Shown one piece after another: positions 16,237-25,807 of a stretch of 64,000 nt of DNA. The position numbers and the translations under genes were made by a program. The notes under the pieces are model-generated. The model was not told the DNA's origin and did no database searches. It worked only from the letters and a program-made list of their open reading frames with translations. Within the stretch, counting starts at the first letter, position 1, and every line of letters begins with the position of its first letter. The DNA comes from CAYLRU01 sp964386565. Lineage in GTDB: Bacteria; Desulfobacterota; Desulfobacteria; Desulfobacterales; UBA5616. Location: contig CAYLRU010000005.1 in the NCBI GenBank assembly GCA_964386565.1, positions 91,521-155,520 on the forward strand, read 5' to 3'.

Positions 16237-19200
16237 CTAATAGGTCAACTCCTGAATGGAACCGGAACATCCCGGCGCCGTAGTCGTATCGCATGTGGGG
16301 GTATAGGTAAAGATAAAGTCTCCCATATTAAGCATCGGCCCGATGATAAAAGGATTATTGGTCGCCGGGTTGGTGATATCCCGCCATGTTCCCGGAGCAG
16401 TATAGCCGTCGGCATAAGTATAATGAAAAATAACTTCCTCATCATCGCCGATTTTTTGCACAACGGTGAGATCAGATCCCGCAATGGGGGGATTGCCGTT
16501 TTCATCCTGAATATAGACTTTAAAAGTGATAAATTGTCCATTAATTTCATCAAATATGTCCATATCGCATTCACCGGAAAACAACACGGGCATCCGGGTC
16601 ATGATGCGGTTGAACATGCCCTCCTTACTTTCAATCCATACGGGCGTTCCTGTATCCACGCCTGTTCCGGCCTGGTAGAAATTGATGCCTTCACCGCCGA
16701 TGAAGAGCGTGCCGTTGTCATAGGCCAGGGAATGCTGGGCAAACAAGGTGGTATCATCCGGCGGTTCAAACTGGGGCAGGCCGGTATTGGCCTCGATCCA
16801 GTCTTCGTCTTTTAATTCACCGGTTGTCTCATCTATGCCGATGGAATACACATTGCTCACCGCATGGGGTTCCAGGGCACCTTCAAAATAGGTTACCGCA
16901 TAAAGGCGGTCATTGTCGTTTGCGACCCCGTCGCTCGCCACCACCAGGTCTTTGATATGCTGTTCCCTGTCCCGGGTGGTGCTGAAGGTAAAGAAATCCC
17001 CTTCCGCGAAATCGAGGTATCCATCGGCGATGTTAAACGTCAACACATCGGCAATGACGTAATCGCCCGTTGTGATGTCGTAAAGGTCCACGCCGGTAAC
17101 GTCCCCTGAAATACTTCCCTTCACGCTGAAACGGCCGCCGTTTTCAACTTCTTCTTCACAGGTAACGGTCCAGGTCTCGGAAAGCGCATCCCGTCCCACT
17201 TCCACAATGGTCATGATGCCGGTCCCGGTATTGTAAACATCCGGTTCGGGGCTTGTCGCGTTCAGCCCTTTTCCGAATCCGTCATTTTTCGGTATCCATG
17301 TAACGCCATTGTCGGAACTGTACCAGACGCCGGCCGACTCCGTCCCGACATAAATCACATTTTGGGTGGGATGACAGGCTATGGCCATAATGTTGTCCCC
17401 CCCAAATCCCTCAGTGGGAATCCATTGCAGCCCGCCGTTGGTACTGCGATACACGCCTTTTCCGGTTGCCGCGTATAATTCGGCGTTTACGCCGGAAGCC
17501 CCGGGTTTTTTGACGATATCCCGCACGGTTCTGTTCTCGCCCAACCCGCTGTCGTTCAAGGTAAACGTAAACTCATCTCCCGGCGCAAAAGGCGTTGATC
17601 CTTCTTCGATGAGGAAGTAAAGTTCGTAGCCGTCGGTCACGTACGGGATTCCGGTTTCCGCACGATTTTCCTGGACCCCGGATTCGCTGCCTCTAACCTC
17701 CCAGTTGGCGGTGGCAATGGTTTCGAATTGCCAGAAATCCCCGGTTCCGTAAAAATTCGTATCCCAAGATATGGTAAAGGACACATCACCGTTGTCAGAA
17801 GTGTAGGCCACGTCAGTTCTGGCGATATTGGCCTGATCGCCCGAAGCACTGCCGTTAACCTGCCAGCCGTCGGCAACGGTATGGAACGTGAAGACATCTC
17901 CGTTTACGAAAACATCGGTTTCAGAGATAAAAAAGGTCACTTCCCCACCCGAGGATGTAAACGACACACCCGGATCAGCCTTATATAAACCATGGTTTTC
18001 GGTCTGACTTCCCCATTTGGATATCACTTCAAATTGATTTTCCGCTGCATTCACGCAGGTCACTGTCCAGTCTTCCGTTTTGGTGCTGGGGGAAAGGGAG
18101 GTGACAAACAACTCGCCGTTGGTATTCTCGATACGGCTCTTTCCGTCATAGGTGGTTCTGAAAACAAACGTGTCACCGATGGTGAACAGGCCGGTTTCCA
18201 CGATTCTGAACGTGACTTCACCTGAATCCGTCGTATAGGGCTGGGATATATCATCATAATTCGAATTTCCAAGGGAGATGGATCCTGTTACCGTAAACTT
18301 GGGATCCACCCCGACGCCACCATCGTAACAGGTTACGGTCCAGGTTTCGTTCCGGCCTCCGGTTACCGCGTCCACATAGAGAATGCCGGCTTCTTCACCC
18401 ACCGTATCCCCATTCGGAATAACTTTGGCACCATACCCGCCGAGGTAAGTCGCCGTCCACGTCTCGGTGCCGGCGTTCTCATCCACCGCGTCCACGGTCA
18501 TGGTGCCGCCGGCCTGGCTGCCGGAAACATCGGTTAAAACCGGGGTTGTTGATGTGATACCGATACGCTCGTAGCTTAATGTCCAGTTTTCGGTCACCGA
18601 AGCGGCGGACAGCGTTAAATCCGAAACAGTTCCGTCACCGGTATTGGCCGGGTTTGTCAAAATAGTTTCATCCGGATCCTGCCAATCCGTTGGCCCGATT
18701 GGATCAACCCATCCTCCCCAATGAAAATTTATGACATCATCATCACCGTTTTCGACAAAAACAACTCCCCTGCCGGCGGTTCCGGCCCACACATAATCGC
18801 TTCCGTCATCGCATAAAATGGATAAAACCGCATTATTATCCGAAAAAACGCCGTACCACTCTTCGGGGTTTTCATTGCTGTTCCACGTATACCCGCCGTT
18901 TACACTGCGGTAGATGTTTCCCCGTCCCAAATAGCCGGTGGCTGCAAATATCGTATTCGGGTCATCCGGGTCAATACTGATATCATTGACATACGGATCG
19001 ATGATATTCTGACCCACATTGTCACCGGTGGACCAGCTGACGTTTGTCCATGTCCTTCCGCCATCCTCTGATTTATAAACCCCGCCGCCGTCCGTTCCGG
19101 CATAAACAAGCTCACTCTGGGCATCAAAATAACTGTCAATGGACGTGACATGGGTGGAACGGCCGCTGTTGTTGGCCTCCGCCGTCACAAAGGCGAATCC

Positions 19201-21438
19201 GTCCAGGGGAGCGGTATTGGAACCGGGCGTCCGAAGAATATTTACGGCACTGCCGTCCACGGTACCCACATCCGCGGAATTGCTGAAAATCCCGCCTGTA
19301 TTGTACGTCTTGAAAGAAACAGCCGTTCCGTCAGGAACCGGATTTCCGTAGATGTCGCCCACATTGACGGTTATGGCATCTTCCAGCCCTGCGTCTTCAA
19401 GGCCGGAAACATTCAGGTACTGGGCGGCGATGCCGAAGGCCTCTCCCACGGGTGGTCCGTTGGCGATAATGATATTGTTCAAATCATAATTGATCTTGCT
19501 GTCAAAGAGATACGTGATCTTGATACCGATGGGACCGGATTTGGTTCCGCTCCTCAGGATCACGCTGACCTGTCCATCCTTTGTCGTGGCAAATGTGGGG
19601 GTGATCTCTTCTCCCCCGCCCAAACCGGAAGAAATGCTCAGGACAAACGGGTACCCGTCGGCCACGGTCGTGCCTTCAATGTCTGAAATATCAAAGGTGA
19701 TCTGCGAGGTGGACACGCCGCCGGTCCCCCGGATATTGATCACCGCCGGATCCGGAAAGCCTTCTGCAAGACTGATTTGGACTGGCGGTGGTAAAACCGT
19801 TATGGTACCGGAACCGCTTACCGGTGTTCCGCCGCTGTCCCATGTGGCGATCACCGTTACGGTCCCGCCTTTCTGGGCACCGGTAAACGGCACGACAACC
19901 TCGCCGTTCCCATCGGTAAGACCTGTTGCCGTAATGGTCCCCAAGCTCTGGTCGCTCAACGTGAACGCGACTTGTATGTTCTCACCTGCAGGCTCTCCAA
20001 ACACGTTGGTCAACGCAGCCGTTACGTTGGCGGTATCCTGGCCCGTGGCGAGTAAAATATTCGGAACAATGGTCACCGATACGTTTCCCGGCGTGAATTC
20101 AATCTGGATCTCCTGATTTATTCCGCCTGCACTGGCCTGAATGGTGATCACTTCCGGCGTGTCTCCTGCCGTCAGGGTCGCCGTGGCAATTCCGGTTCCT
20201 CCCTGGGTTACGGCCGTCGGAGTAATGCTGCCGCCGCCCGGGGCCTTGATTGCAAATTCCACCTCTATGCCGTCCGGTACGGTTCCGCCGCCGATCAGCG
20301 TCAACTGGGCCTTGACATCCGCCTCACTGGCGCCGTCCGCCGGCAGGGTGGCCGGATCAACGCTGAGGGTAATGGTGGCAACCTTGGGTCCTTCGATGGT
20401 AATCTCATACGTACCCAACAGTTCTTCACCCGTTGAATAGACCTCGATGCTATCGGTTGTATTCGTCGCGGCAACCGGTGCCACATATGTGACCTGGGCC
20501 TGTCCGTCAGAATCCGTGGTTGCGATGTTGGAAGGTTCGAATGTGCCGTCCCCGGCAACGAATTTAAGCGTTTCACTGCCGGCGGGATTGTCGTTTTCAT
20601 CGTACGCCCTGACCGTTATGACGCTCTGGATGGTGCCGAAAGGAATGCTGGTCGGATTTGCCGTTACCTGGACATGATCAACCGCACCGGCGACAAAATC
20701 GATTGAAATGGATTTTTCAAATCTGTTATCCACCGTTATTGTTACCTCGGTCTGGCCGACATTGGTCGAACTGACCAGATATGCGGATGACACACCATTG
20801 ACCGTCTCCACTGTTTTCGGGTTCTCCAGAACCCGTACATAATCCTCGAATGTCCCGTATTGGGTACTGAACTCAACCTCAACACCGTCTGCAACCGGAT
20901 TGCCGTTCTCATCCCTGACCACCGCCGTAATGAGAACCTTTGATTCTCCGTCCGCAACAATGGAAGCCGATCCGCTTGTGATGCTTATCCCGCTGTCCAC
21001 GGGCGGGCCGACAATAGTGATATCGATGGTTTCAATGGCATCGTTAACCGTCACGGTAACGGTTTCCGTGGGATCGAAATCCGAGATAACTTCCGCTGCG
21101 GTCAGGGTCGCCGTGGCAACACCGCCGGTGATGGTCGTCCTGTACGTCAACTGGACCCCGTCCTGGGTATCGTCAATATCCATGGTCTGGCTGGTAAACG
21201 TAACCTGGGTATTGTTTTGCATGGGATTACCGTCGATATCCGTAACCGTTGCCGTAATCACGGCCTGTGACTGGCCGTCACCAGCAAGGCGATCCACATC
21301 AAGGGTCAGGGTTATATCACCGACTTCAACCGCCGCATCTTCGCCACCACCGCCTTTTGAACCGCATCCCGTTATTTGAAATGCAATTAACATCATACAA
21401 ATAGACACAACAGTCCATATGGCTCGATTGAATTTCAT
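16237..21438 (-). CDS. Giant Ig-like and beta-propeller surface lipoprotein encoded after pilQ
   Basis: A 1733-residue exported protein. A signal peptide ends at lipobox ITGC (Cys25), followed by a glycine-rich linker. About seven bacterial Ig-like (invasin/Big_1 type) domains fill residues 40-740, each with the pattern ADG-S...ITA.V.D..GNPV..G..V.F. A BNR/sialidase-type propeller begins near 780 (VYKSEDGGRTWTNVSW) with further blades near 1300-1385. Between and after these blades lies a recurring ~80-residue module marked by ETWTVTC and GD.FTF.T (about 930-1290 and 1410-1490). The C terminus is again Ig-like. It starts 110 nt after pilQ with GGAAGGG before the ATG and ends at a terminator. 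An adhesin or pilus-associated role is inferred from context; no catalytic residues are evident. Confidence 0.85.
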   Translation of the reverse strand: MKFNRAIWTVVSICMMLIAFQITGCGSKGGGGEDAAVEVGDITLTLDVDRLAGDGQSQAVITATVTDIDGNPMQNNTQVTFTSQTMDIDDTQDGVQLTYRTTITGGVATATLTAAEVISDFDPTETVTVTVNDAIETIDITIVGPPVDSGISITSGSASIVADGESKVLITAVVRDENGNPVADGVEVEFSTQYGTFEDYVRVLENPKTVETVNGVSSAYLVSSTNVGQTEVTITVDNRFEKSISIDFVAGAVDHVQVTANPTSIPFGTIQSVITVRAYDENDNPAGSETLKFVAGDGTFEPSNIATTDSDGQAQVTYVAPVAATNTTDSIEVYSTGEELLGTYEITIEGPKVATITLSVDPATLPADGASEADVKAQLTLIGGGTVPDGIEVEFAIKAPGGGSITPTAVTQGGTGIATATLTAGDTPEVITIQASAGGINQEIQIEFTPGNVSVTIVPNILLATGQDTANVTAALTNVFGEPAGENIQVAFTLSDQSLGTITATGLTDGNGEVVVPFTGAQKGGTVTVIATWDSGGTPVSGSGTITVLPPPVQISLAEGFPDPAVINIRGTGGVSTSQITFDISDIEGTTVADGYPFVLSISSGLGGGEEITPTFATTKDGQVSVILRSGTKSGPIGIKITYLFDSKINYDLNNIIIANGPPVGEAFGIAAQYLNVSGLEDAGLEDAITVNVGDIYGNPVPDGTAVSFKTYNTGGIFSNSADVGTVDGSAVNILRTPGSNTAPLDGFAFVTAEANNSGRSTHVTSIDSYFDAQSELVYAGTDGGGVYKSEDGGRTWTNVSWSTGDNVGQNIIDPYVNDISIDPDDPNTIFAATGYLGRGNIYRSVNGGYTWNSNENPEEWYGVFSDNNAVLSILCDDGSDYVWAGTAGRGVVFVENGDDDVINFHWGGWVDPIGPTDWQDPDETILTNPANTGDGTVSDLTLSAASVTENWTLSYERIGITSTTPVLTDVSGSQAGGTMTVDAVDENAGTETWTATYLGGYGAKVIPNGDTVGEEAGILYVDAVTGGRNETWTVTCYDGGVGVDPKFTVTGSISLGNSNYDDISQPYTTDSGEVTFRIVETGLFTIGDTFVFRTTYDGKSRIENTNGELFVTSLSPSTKTEDWTVTCVNAAENQFEVISKWGSQTENHGLYKADPGVSFTSSGGEVTFFISETDVFVNGDVFTFHTVADGWQVNGSASGDQANIARTDVAYTSDNGDVSFTISWDTNFYGTGDFWQFETIATANWEVRGSESGVQENRAETGIPYVTDGYELYFLIEEGSTPFAPGDEFTFTLNDSGLGENRTVRDIVKKPGASGVNAELYAATGKGVYRSTNGGLQWIPTEGFGGDNIMAIACHPTQNVIYVGTESAGVWYSSDNGVTWIPKNDGFGKGLNATSPEPDVYNTGTGIMTIVEVGRDALSETWTVTCEEEVENGGRFSVKGSISGDVTGVDLYDITTGDYVIADVLTFNIADGYLDFAEGDFFTFSTTRDREQHIKDLVVASDGVANDNDRLYAVTYFEGALEPHAVSNVYSIGIDETTGELKDEDWIEANTGLPQFEPPDDTTLFAQHSLAYDNGTLFIGGEGINFYQAGTGVDTGTPVWIESKEGMFNRIMTRMPVLFSGECDMDIFDEINGQFITFKVYIQDENGNPPIAGSDLTVVQKIGDDEEVIFHYTYADGYTAPGTWRDITNPATNNPFIIGPMLNMGDFIFTYTPTCDTTTAPGCSGSIQELTY

Positions 21439-21548
21439 TTATGCACCCTTCCAATCACTATTGTTTGTTCATATTGAATCTGCTTTTATTTAAATTACGC
21501 ATGCCGGCACGGTAAATATTATGGTGCATGCCGCGAAAATGGCTGAAA

Positions 21549-23927
21549 CTACATCGCCCTTTGCTCCAACTGAACGATTCTGGGGGTGATGAAAATCAGC
21601 ATTTCCTTATTCTCAGTGCTTTTCAGATCGTTTCGGAACAGCCATCCCAAACCCGGAATCCTGGAAAGTCCCGGGAATTTGGTTTCGCTAAAAGACTGGG
21701 TGTTTTTCATGATACCACCGATTACAATGGTATCACCGTCATTGACCAGAAGTTCGGTCTGTGCTTCGTTGGTGGAGATTTGGGGGATGCCGTCGAAACG
21801 TCCGGAGATGTCGTTCTTGGTAATCATGATGCTCATGGATATACGGCTGTCCGGCGTTACATGAGGGGTCACCTCAAGAAGCAGGTCCACATCCTTGAAT
21901 TCCACATCCCGGCCTTCATCCGTACCTTCAGACTCGTCAAAATACCCCACTTCAAAGCCTTGTTTGATCATCGCCTTTTTATTGTCCAGGGTCACGATTT
22001 TGGGTGCAGACACGATCTTGACATCACTGGAACTCGCCAGCGCGGTCAATTGGGCATCCAGAACAAAGGGCGTTCCGGCAATCCGGGTAAAATTGAATCC
22101 GATTCCCGAGTTGCTGGCCGATGGAAAATTCATGGCAGTGGTCCATGCATAAGTTCCCCCGAGTATGTCGAAACCTCTTTGAGGTCCGATACCCGCTCTG
22201 GGGTCTGAAGACGTTATCCCTCCTGTCATGCCCCATTGAATACCGATATCTCTGGCCGTCTCCGAGTTCAATTCCACTATTTTCGCCTCGATAATCACCT
22301 GGGGCGTCACTTTATCGATATTCTTGACAATCTCCCTGGCCTGGGCGATTTTTTCGGCAGTGTCCGTTATGATGATCTGATTGTTCCGTTCATCCACGCT
22401 GATGCTGCCGCGTTCCTTGGTGATGATGCTTTCAATATGCGGCAATACTTCTTCTTTTGCATTGGAGTAACTGACGGAGATGTATTCGGTAATCAGGGGC
22501 GCCAGATCCTTGATTTTTTCCTTTGCCTCTCTCTCCGCTGTAACGCTCTCCATCAGGGATTCGGATTCCTCCTTAATCGTTTTCAGGGTAGCGATGCGAA
22601 TGATATCGCCTTCGTAAATCACTCCCAATTGATTCATCTTCAAAACCAGATCCAGTATCTGGTCCCAGGGAACCGGTTTTTCAAGGGTCATGGTGACCTT
22701 TCCCCTGACGTCGTCATCGATAATGAAATTTTTCCTGCTGATTTCCCTGAGAATACGAAACACGTTCTTGATATCGGTTTCATAAAAATCCAGTGCAATC
22801 TTTTCTCCGGTATAAACCTTCTTTTCAAAATACTGATCCGTGGCGCTGATTGAAACGGTATCTTCCGTTTCAATCATTTCTTCTATTTCAATTTCCGGCT
22901 CGGTGACAGCACCGGATATGATTTTTTTCCAGGACGGCAGTTCCGCTGTTTCAAAAGGCCGGGGCGGAACCGAGGACGCCTCAAAGTGGACCATGATAAG
23001 GTTGTCGGACGTTTCGACAAAATACGGGACCGCCTCTCTGAGTTCGATTGAAATCAGCGAATTGCCCTTCATGCTATCCGTCTGGACAGGAATTATCCTG
23101 TCCACGGCACTCTCAAAACGGGTGGTGATCAACTGCCGTTGACGAAAATCCGGTATATTGGTCTGATAAAGATTCAGTTTCAGATGTTTATCCGTCACCT
23201 TCAGGATATCGTATTCCACCGGCCTTGATGTGCCGATGATAATGGTTGACTTTCCCGCTTCCTCGCTGGAAAAATCGATTCTGTTGACCCATGCCGGTTT
23301 GGCCGGCATCGTCATAGGCGGTTTTACAGTACCGCTTTCGGCCTGTTCATCAGCGCCCTGTGACAGGTCCCCCGCTATTCGGACATCGTTTGCCGCCAAA
23401 AGCTGCCCGGCACCCGCCTGGGCCGCCTTGTCATCGTCCCGCGCATCCGCCGTTACACCGGATGCCTTGCCCGGTATTTTTTTGAAAACAATATTAAGGG
23501 CATTGCCGTCTTGTGTCACCTGGTAGGGCACATCACGTTTCAACAGTATGTTTACTCTTGCAGCGCTCCCGTTTTGACCGGATGCATTTGTTTCAACGGC
23601 GCTGATAATTTCATTTTCCGCTACGTCACCGGCAACACCCGCATCAATTCCGGTTTCCGGGAAATACAGCACCACGCCCAGGGGGAACGGCTGCTTTACG
23701 GACGTATAGGTAAGCTTGTCCGATCCCTTAATGGCAACGGTCGTTGACGCTGACGCATCAGATGCCTGAATATCGACAATCCGCCTTGATGGCACCGGAG
23801 GAGATTTTTCAACTGCCGTCATCTGGGTTGTGGTTGTTGCACATCCGGTAAAAAGTGCCATTAAACCCGCCATCATGATAAAGAATGCATCTCTTAAACG
23901 TAATGATGTCGTACTATTGTAATTCAT
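21549..23927 (-). CDS. pilQ: Type IV pilus secretin
   Basis: Forms the outer-membrane channel through which the pilus fibre passes. The 792 residues start with a lipoprotein-type signal (LFTGC, Cys29), then two AMIN-like beta-rich regions that bind peptidoglycan (about 45-140 and 210-320), an STN/secretin N0 region around KIALDFYETDIKNVFRIL, an N1 domain, and the secretin core with VIIEAKIVELN, the gate segment and the C-terminal pattern DGDTIVIGGIMKN...PGLSRIPGLGWLF. GGAG lies 9 nt before the ATG. It is the fifth gene of the ordered pilMNOPQ set, 4 nt after pilP. Confidence 0.96.
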   Translation of the reverse strand: MNYNSTTSLRLRDAFFIMMAGLMALFTGCATTTTQMTAVEKSPPVPSRRIVDIQASDASASTTVAIKGSDKLTYTSVKQPFPLGVVLYFPETGIDAGVAGDVAENEIISAVETNASGQNGSAARVNILLKRDVPYQVTQDGNALNIVFKKIPGKASGVTADARDDDKAAQAGAGQLLAANDVRIAGDLSQGADEQAESGTVKPPMTMPAKPAWVNRIDFSSEEAGKSTIIIGTSRPVEYDILKVTDKHLKLNLYQTNIPDFRQRQLITTRFESAVDRIIPVQTDSMKGNSLISIELREAVPYFVETSDNLIMVHFEASSVPPRPFETAELPSWKKIISGAVTEPEIEIEEMIETEDTVSISATDQYFEKKVYTGEKIALDFYETDIKNVFRILREISRKNFIIDDDVRGKVTMTLEKPVPWDQILDLVLKMNQLGVIYEGDIIRIATLKTIKEESESLMESVTAEREAKEKIKDLAPLITEYISVSYSNAKEEVLPHIESIITKERGSISVDERNNQIIITDTAEKIAQAREIVKNIDKVTPQVIIEAKIVELNSETARDIGIQWGMTGGITSSDPRAGIGPQRGFDILGGTYAWTTAMNFPSASNSGIGFNFTRIAGTPFVLDAQLTALASSSDVKIVSAPKIVTLDNKKAMIKQGFEVGYFDESEGTDEGRDVEFKDVDLLLEVTPHVTPDSRISMSIMITKNDISGRFDGIPQISTNEAQTELLVNDGDTIVIGGIMKNTQSFSETKFPGLSRIPGLGWLFRNDLKSTENKEMLIFITPRIVQLEQRAM

Positions 23928-23931
23928 GTCG

Positions 23932-24621
23932 TTATTCTCCAGGAGTCTTCTGAAGTTTCATTTCCGTCTTTCTTATGGTAAAATTTCCTAAAATATCTTC
24001 CACTTCCTCTTCAACCACCACTTTATTTATCATTATGTCGACCACCCGACCGGAGTTCATTCCAATGTAGGTTCCTTCCTCAATGATATACCCCTTACCC
24101 GAAACCTCTTCAACCAGTGCCTTGTTTCCACTGGGAGCCAGCATAACGGCAACAAGCTTCAACTGGCTTAAGGAAATCTGCTCCAGGGGCGTTAAAGGAA
24201 CCCGGCGGGTTTTCTTTTCTTTCTTGGGTTGTATTTCGCCTGATCCGCCCTGTTCTCTGAATATCGGCGCAAATGGATCCAGCTTTCCGGTTGGATCGTA
24301 TACATACGTCAGATCATCCGTTCTCTTGGTGATGACAATCGAAGGGATGCCGGGTTTGTCTCTTTTGACTTCTTTTTTACCCTGTTGCGTCACATCGGGC
24401 CGGCTCACTTCAGCCGACCCCTGCTTCGCTGATTTCGCCGGAATCTCTTTTTTCTTTTCCGGCTCCGCTTCAGACGCCCCTTTATCGGCCACAACAATCT
24501 TTTTACTGATCACCTTTTTACGTTCCTTTACCTCGGGTTGTTTATCGCAACCCCAGAAAAGGAGCAGAAAACATCCTAAAAAAAGGGCCAGGTACCGCAT
24601 GGTCACAGAGTAATTATGCAT
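23932..24621 (-). CDS. pilP: Type IV pilus alignment-complex lipoprotein PilP
   Basis: Connects the inner-membrane PilNO complex to the PilQ secretin. The 229-residue protein has a lipoprotein signal (LLFWGC, Cys25 counting from the first Met), a long charged, low-complexity linker rich in K and E (about 30-110), and a C-terminal PilP domain with YDPTGKLDPFAPIF, PLEQISLSQLKLVAVM, and YIEEGTYIG-like strands. This matches PilP length and layout. An internal ATG at 24601 is an alternative start. It sits between pilO and pilQ with short gaps of 9 and 4 nt. Confidence 0.93.
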   Translation of the reverse strand: MHNYSVTMRYLALFLGCFLLLFWGCDKQPEVKERKKVISKKIVVADKGASEAEPEKKKEIPAKSAKQGSAEVSRPDVTQQGKKEVKRDKPGIPSIVITKRTDDLTYVYDPTGKLDPFAPIFREQGGSGEIQPKKEKKTRRVPLTPLEQISLSQLKLVAVMLAPSGNKALVEEVSGKGYIIEEGTYIGMNSGRVVDIMINKVVVEEEVEDILGNFTIRKTEMKLQKTPGE

Positions 24622-24630
24622 GACGTTTCG

Positions 24631-25263
24631 CTACTTTTTCTTTTTGTTGTCTTTTTTTGTTTTCGTTTCGGGTTGTTTCTCAATAAACCTGTAAGTCACC
24701 GCCGTACAGGACGCATTGAGCACCGTACCGGTTTTTTGGGGTTTTAAACTCAGATTCCTTATATTCACCACCCGTGGAAGGCCGGCCACCTTGCTCAGGA
24801 AAAGCCCCAGGTTGTGGTAATTTCCCGATACGATAATCGAGACGGGAATTTCCGTATAAAAATCCTTCATGTCCTCTTTCTTCGGTTCAAATAATAAAAA
24901 TTCCAAACCCGCGTCATGTCCGGACTGTGAGATACTGGTCAACAGATCCGGGATCTCCTTCTTTTCCGGAAGCGCTCTCCTGACGATCCTGAAGTCTTCC
25001 TCTGCATCCTTCATCATTTTTCGGTATTTCGAAAGTTGGGCAGCTTCTTTTTTCATATTGGCAAGCTTTTTGTCCAACTTTTTAAGTTCCTTGTCCAGCT
25101 TATTGATTTCCTCGTATTTGGGAAGGAAGGAAAAATAAACAAATGCCCCTATAATAAGGACAACGGTTCCCAGACTGATAAGAAGTCGTTGTGCCTTTGA
25201 CAGCGTCTCAACTTTTTCAATATAAGGCTCTATCACTTGTAAGGATATGTCTAATTTTTTCAT
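24631..25263 (-). CDS. pilO: Type IV pilus alignment-complex protein PilO
   Basis: Inner-membrane protein that pairs with PilN. The 210 residues show a short cytoplasmic N terminus, one membrane segment (about 27-47, LLISLGTVVLIIGAFVYFSF), a coiled coil (about 50-100) and a ferredoxin-like C-terminal domain (SQSGHDAGLEFLLF...GNYHNLGLFLSKVAGLPRVV). The tail is a lysine-rich low-complexity stretch. The order and 4-nt spacing from pilN support the assignment. Confidence 0.94.
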   Translation of the reverse strand: MKKLDISLQVIEPYIEKVETLSKAQRLLISLGTVVLIIGAFVYFSFLPKYEEINKLDKELKKLDKKLANMKKEAAQLSKYRKMMKDAEEDFRIVRRALPEKKEIPDLLTSISQSGHDAGLEFLLFEPKKEDMKDFYTEIPVSIIVSGNYHNLGLFLSKVAGLPRVVNIRNLSLKPQKTGTVLNASCTAVTYRFIEKQPETKTKKDNKKKK

Positions 25264-25267
25264 TTTA

Positions 25268-25807
25268 TTATTTTTTGTTACAGGTTATGTGAAAGCTCTT
25301 CATATCGATCTGCTGATATTTCACTTGTTTCAGCGTATTGAGATTAACGGCATTAAAAAGATCCGAATTTTCCAGCCGGATCATGAAGTCAGCGACGGTC
25401 TTGTTGTCAAGGGCGATTCCCGTAATGATCACGTTTGGCCCCTTGAATGAAAAATCCGTAAACCACATCCGATTCGGCACAACCAGGCCCGTCATGGCAT
25501 CAAGAAGCCTCACCGGTTCCGTCCGATTGGCTTCAAGATCCTTGATCACCCGTATTTTCTTCTTTAATACCGCTATCTTATCTTTTATGGTCTGAATTTC
25601 CTTGTTGATCTTGGCATATTTTTCAATTTCATTTTTTGTGTGACGGATCTGTTCATTCAGCGTATCAATTTTTTTTGCCAAGATGCTTTGGACAAAAAAC
25701 AACGCAAGAACAATCAACACCAGGGAAAGAAAGAAAACGGATATTTGTCGCCTGATGTTCTCTTTTTTACGCGCTGCACGAAAGGGCAGAAGATTTATTC
25801 GTATCAT
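25268..25807 (-). CDS. pilN: Type IV pilus alignment-complex protein PilN
   Basis: Inner-membrane partner of PilO; its short cytoplasmic N terminus binds PilM. The 179-residue protein begins MIRINLLPFR, the canonical INLLP motif that docks into PilM, followed by one transmembrane helix (about 22-44), a coiled coil (about 45-95) and a small alpha/beta domain containing GIALDNKTVADFM. Its ATG overlaps the pilM stop codon by 4 nt. Confidence 0.95.
   Translation of the reverse strand: MIRINLLPFRAARKKENIRRQISVFFLSLVLIVLALFFVQSILAKKIDTLNEQIRHTKNEIEKYAKINKEIQTIKDKIAVLKKKIRVIKDLEANRTEPVRLLDAMTGLVVPNRMWFTDFSFKGPNVIITGIALDNKTVADFMIRLENSDLFNAVNLNTLKQVKYQQIDMKSFHITCNKK

Noticed and set aside
19490..20116. 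208-codon plus-strand ORF inside the giant lipoprotein gene
   Set aside because: It lies opposite the Ig-repeat coding region, whose minus-strand frame is continuous with clear domains; composition is that of an antisense shadow.
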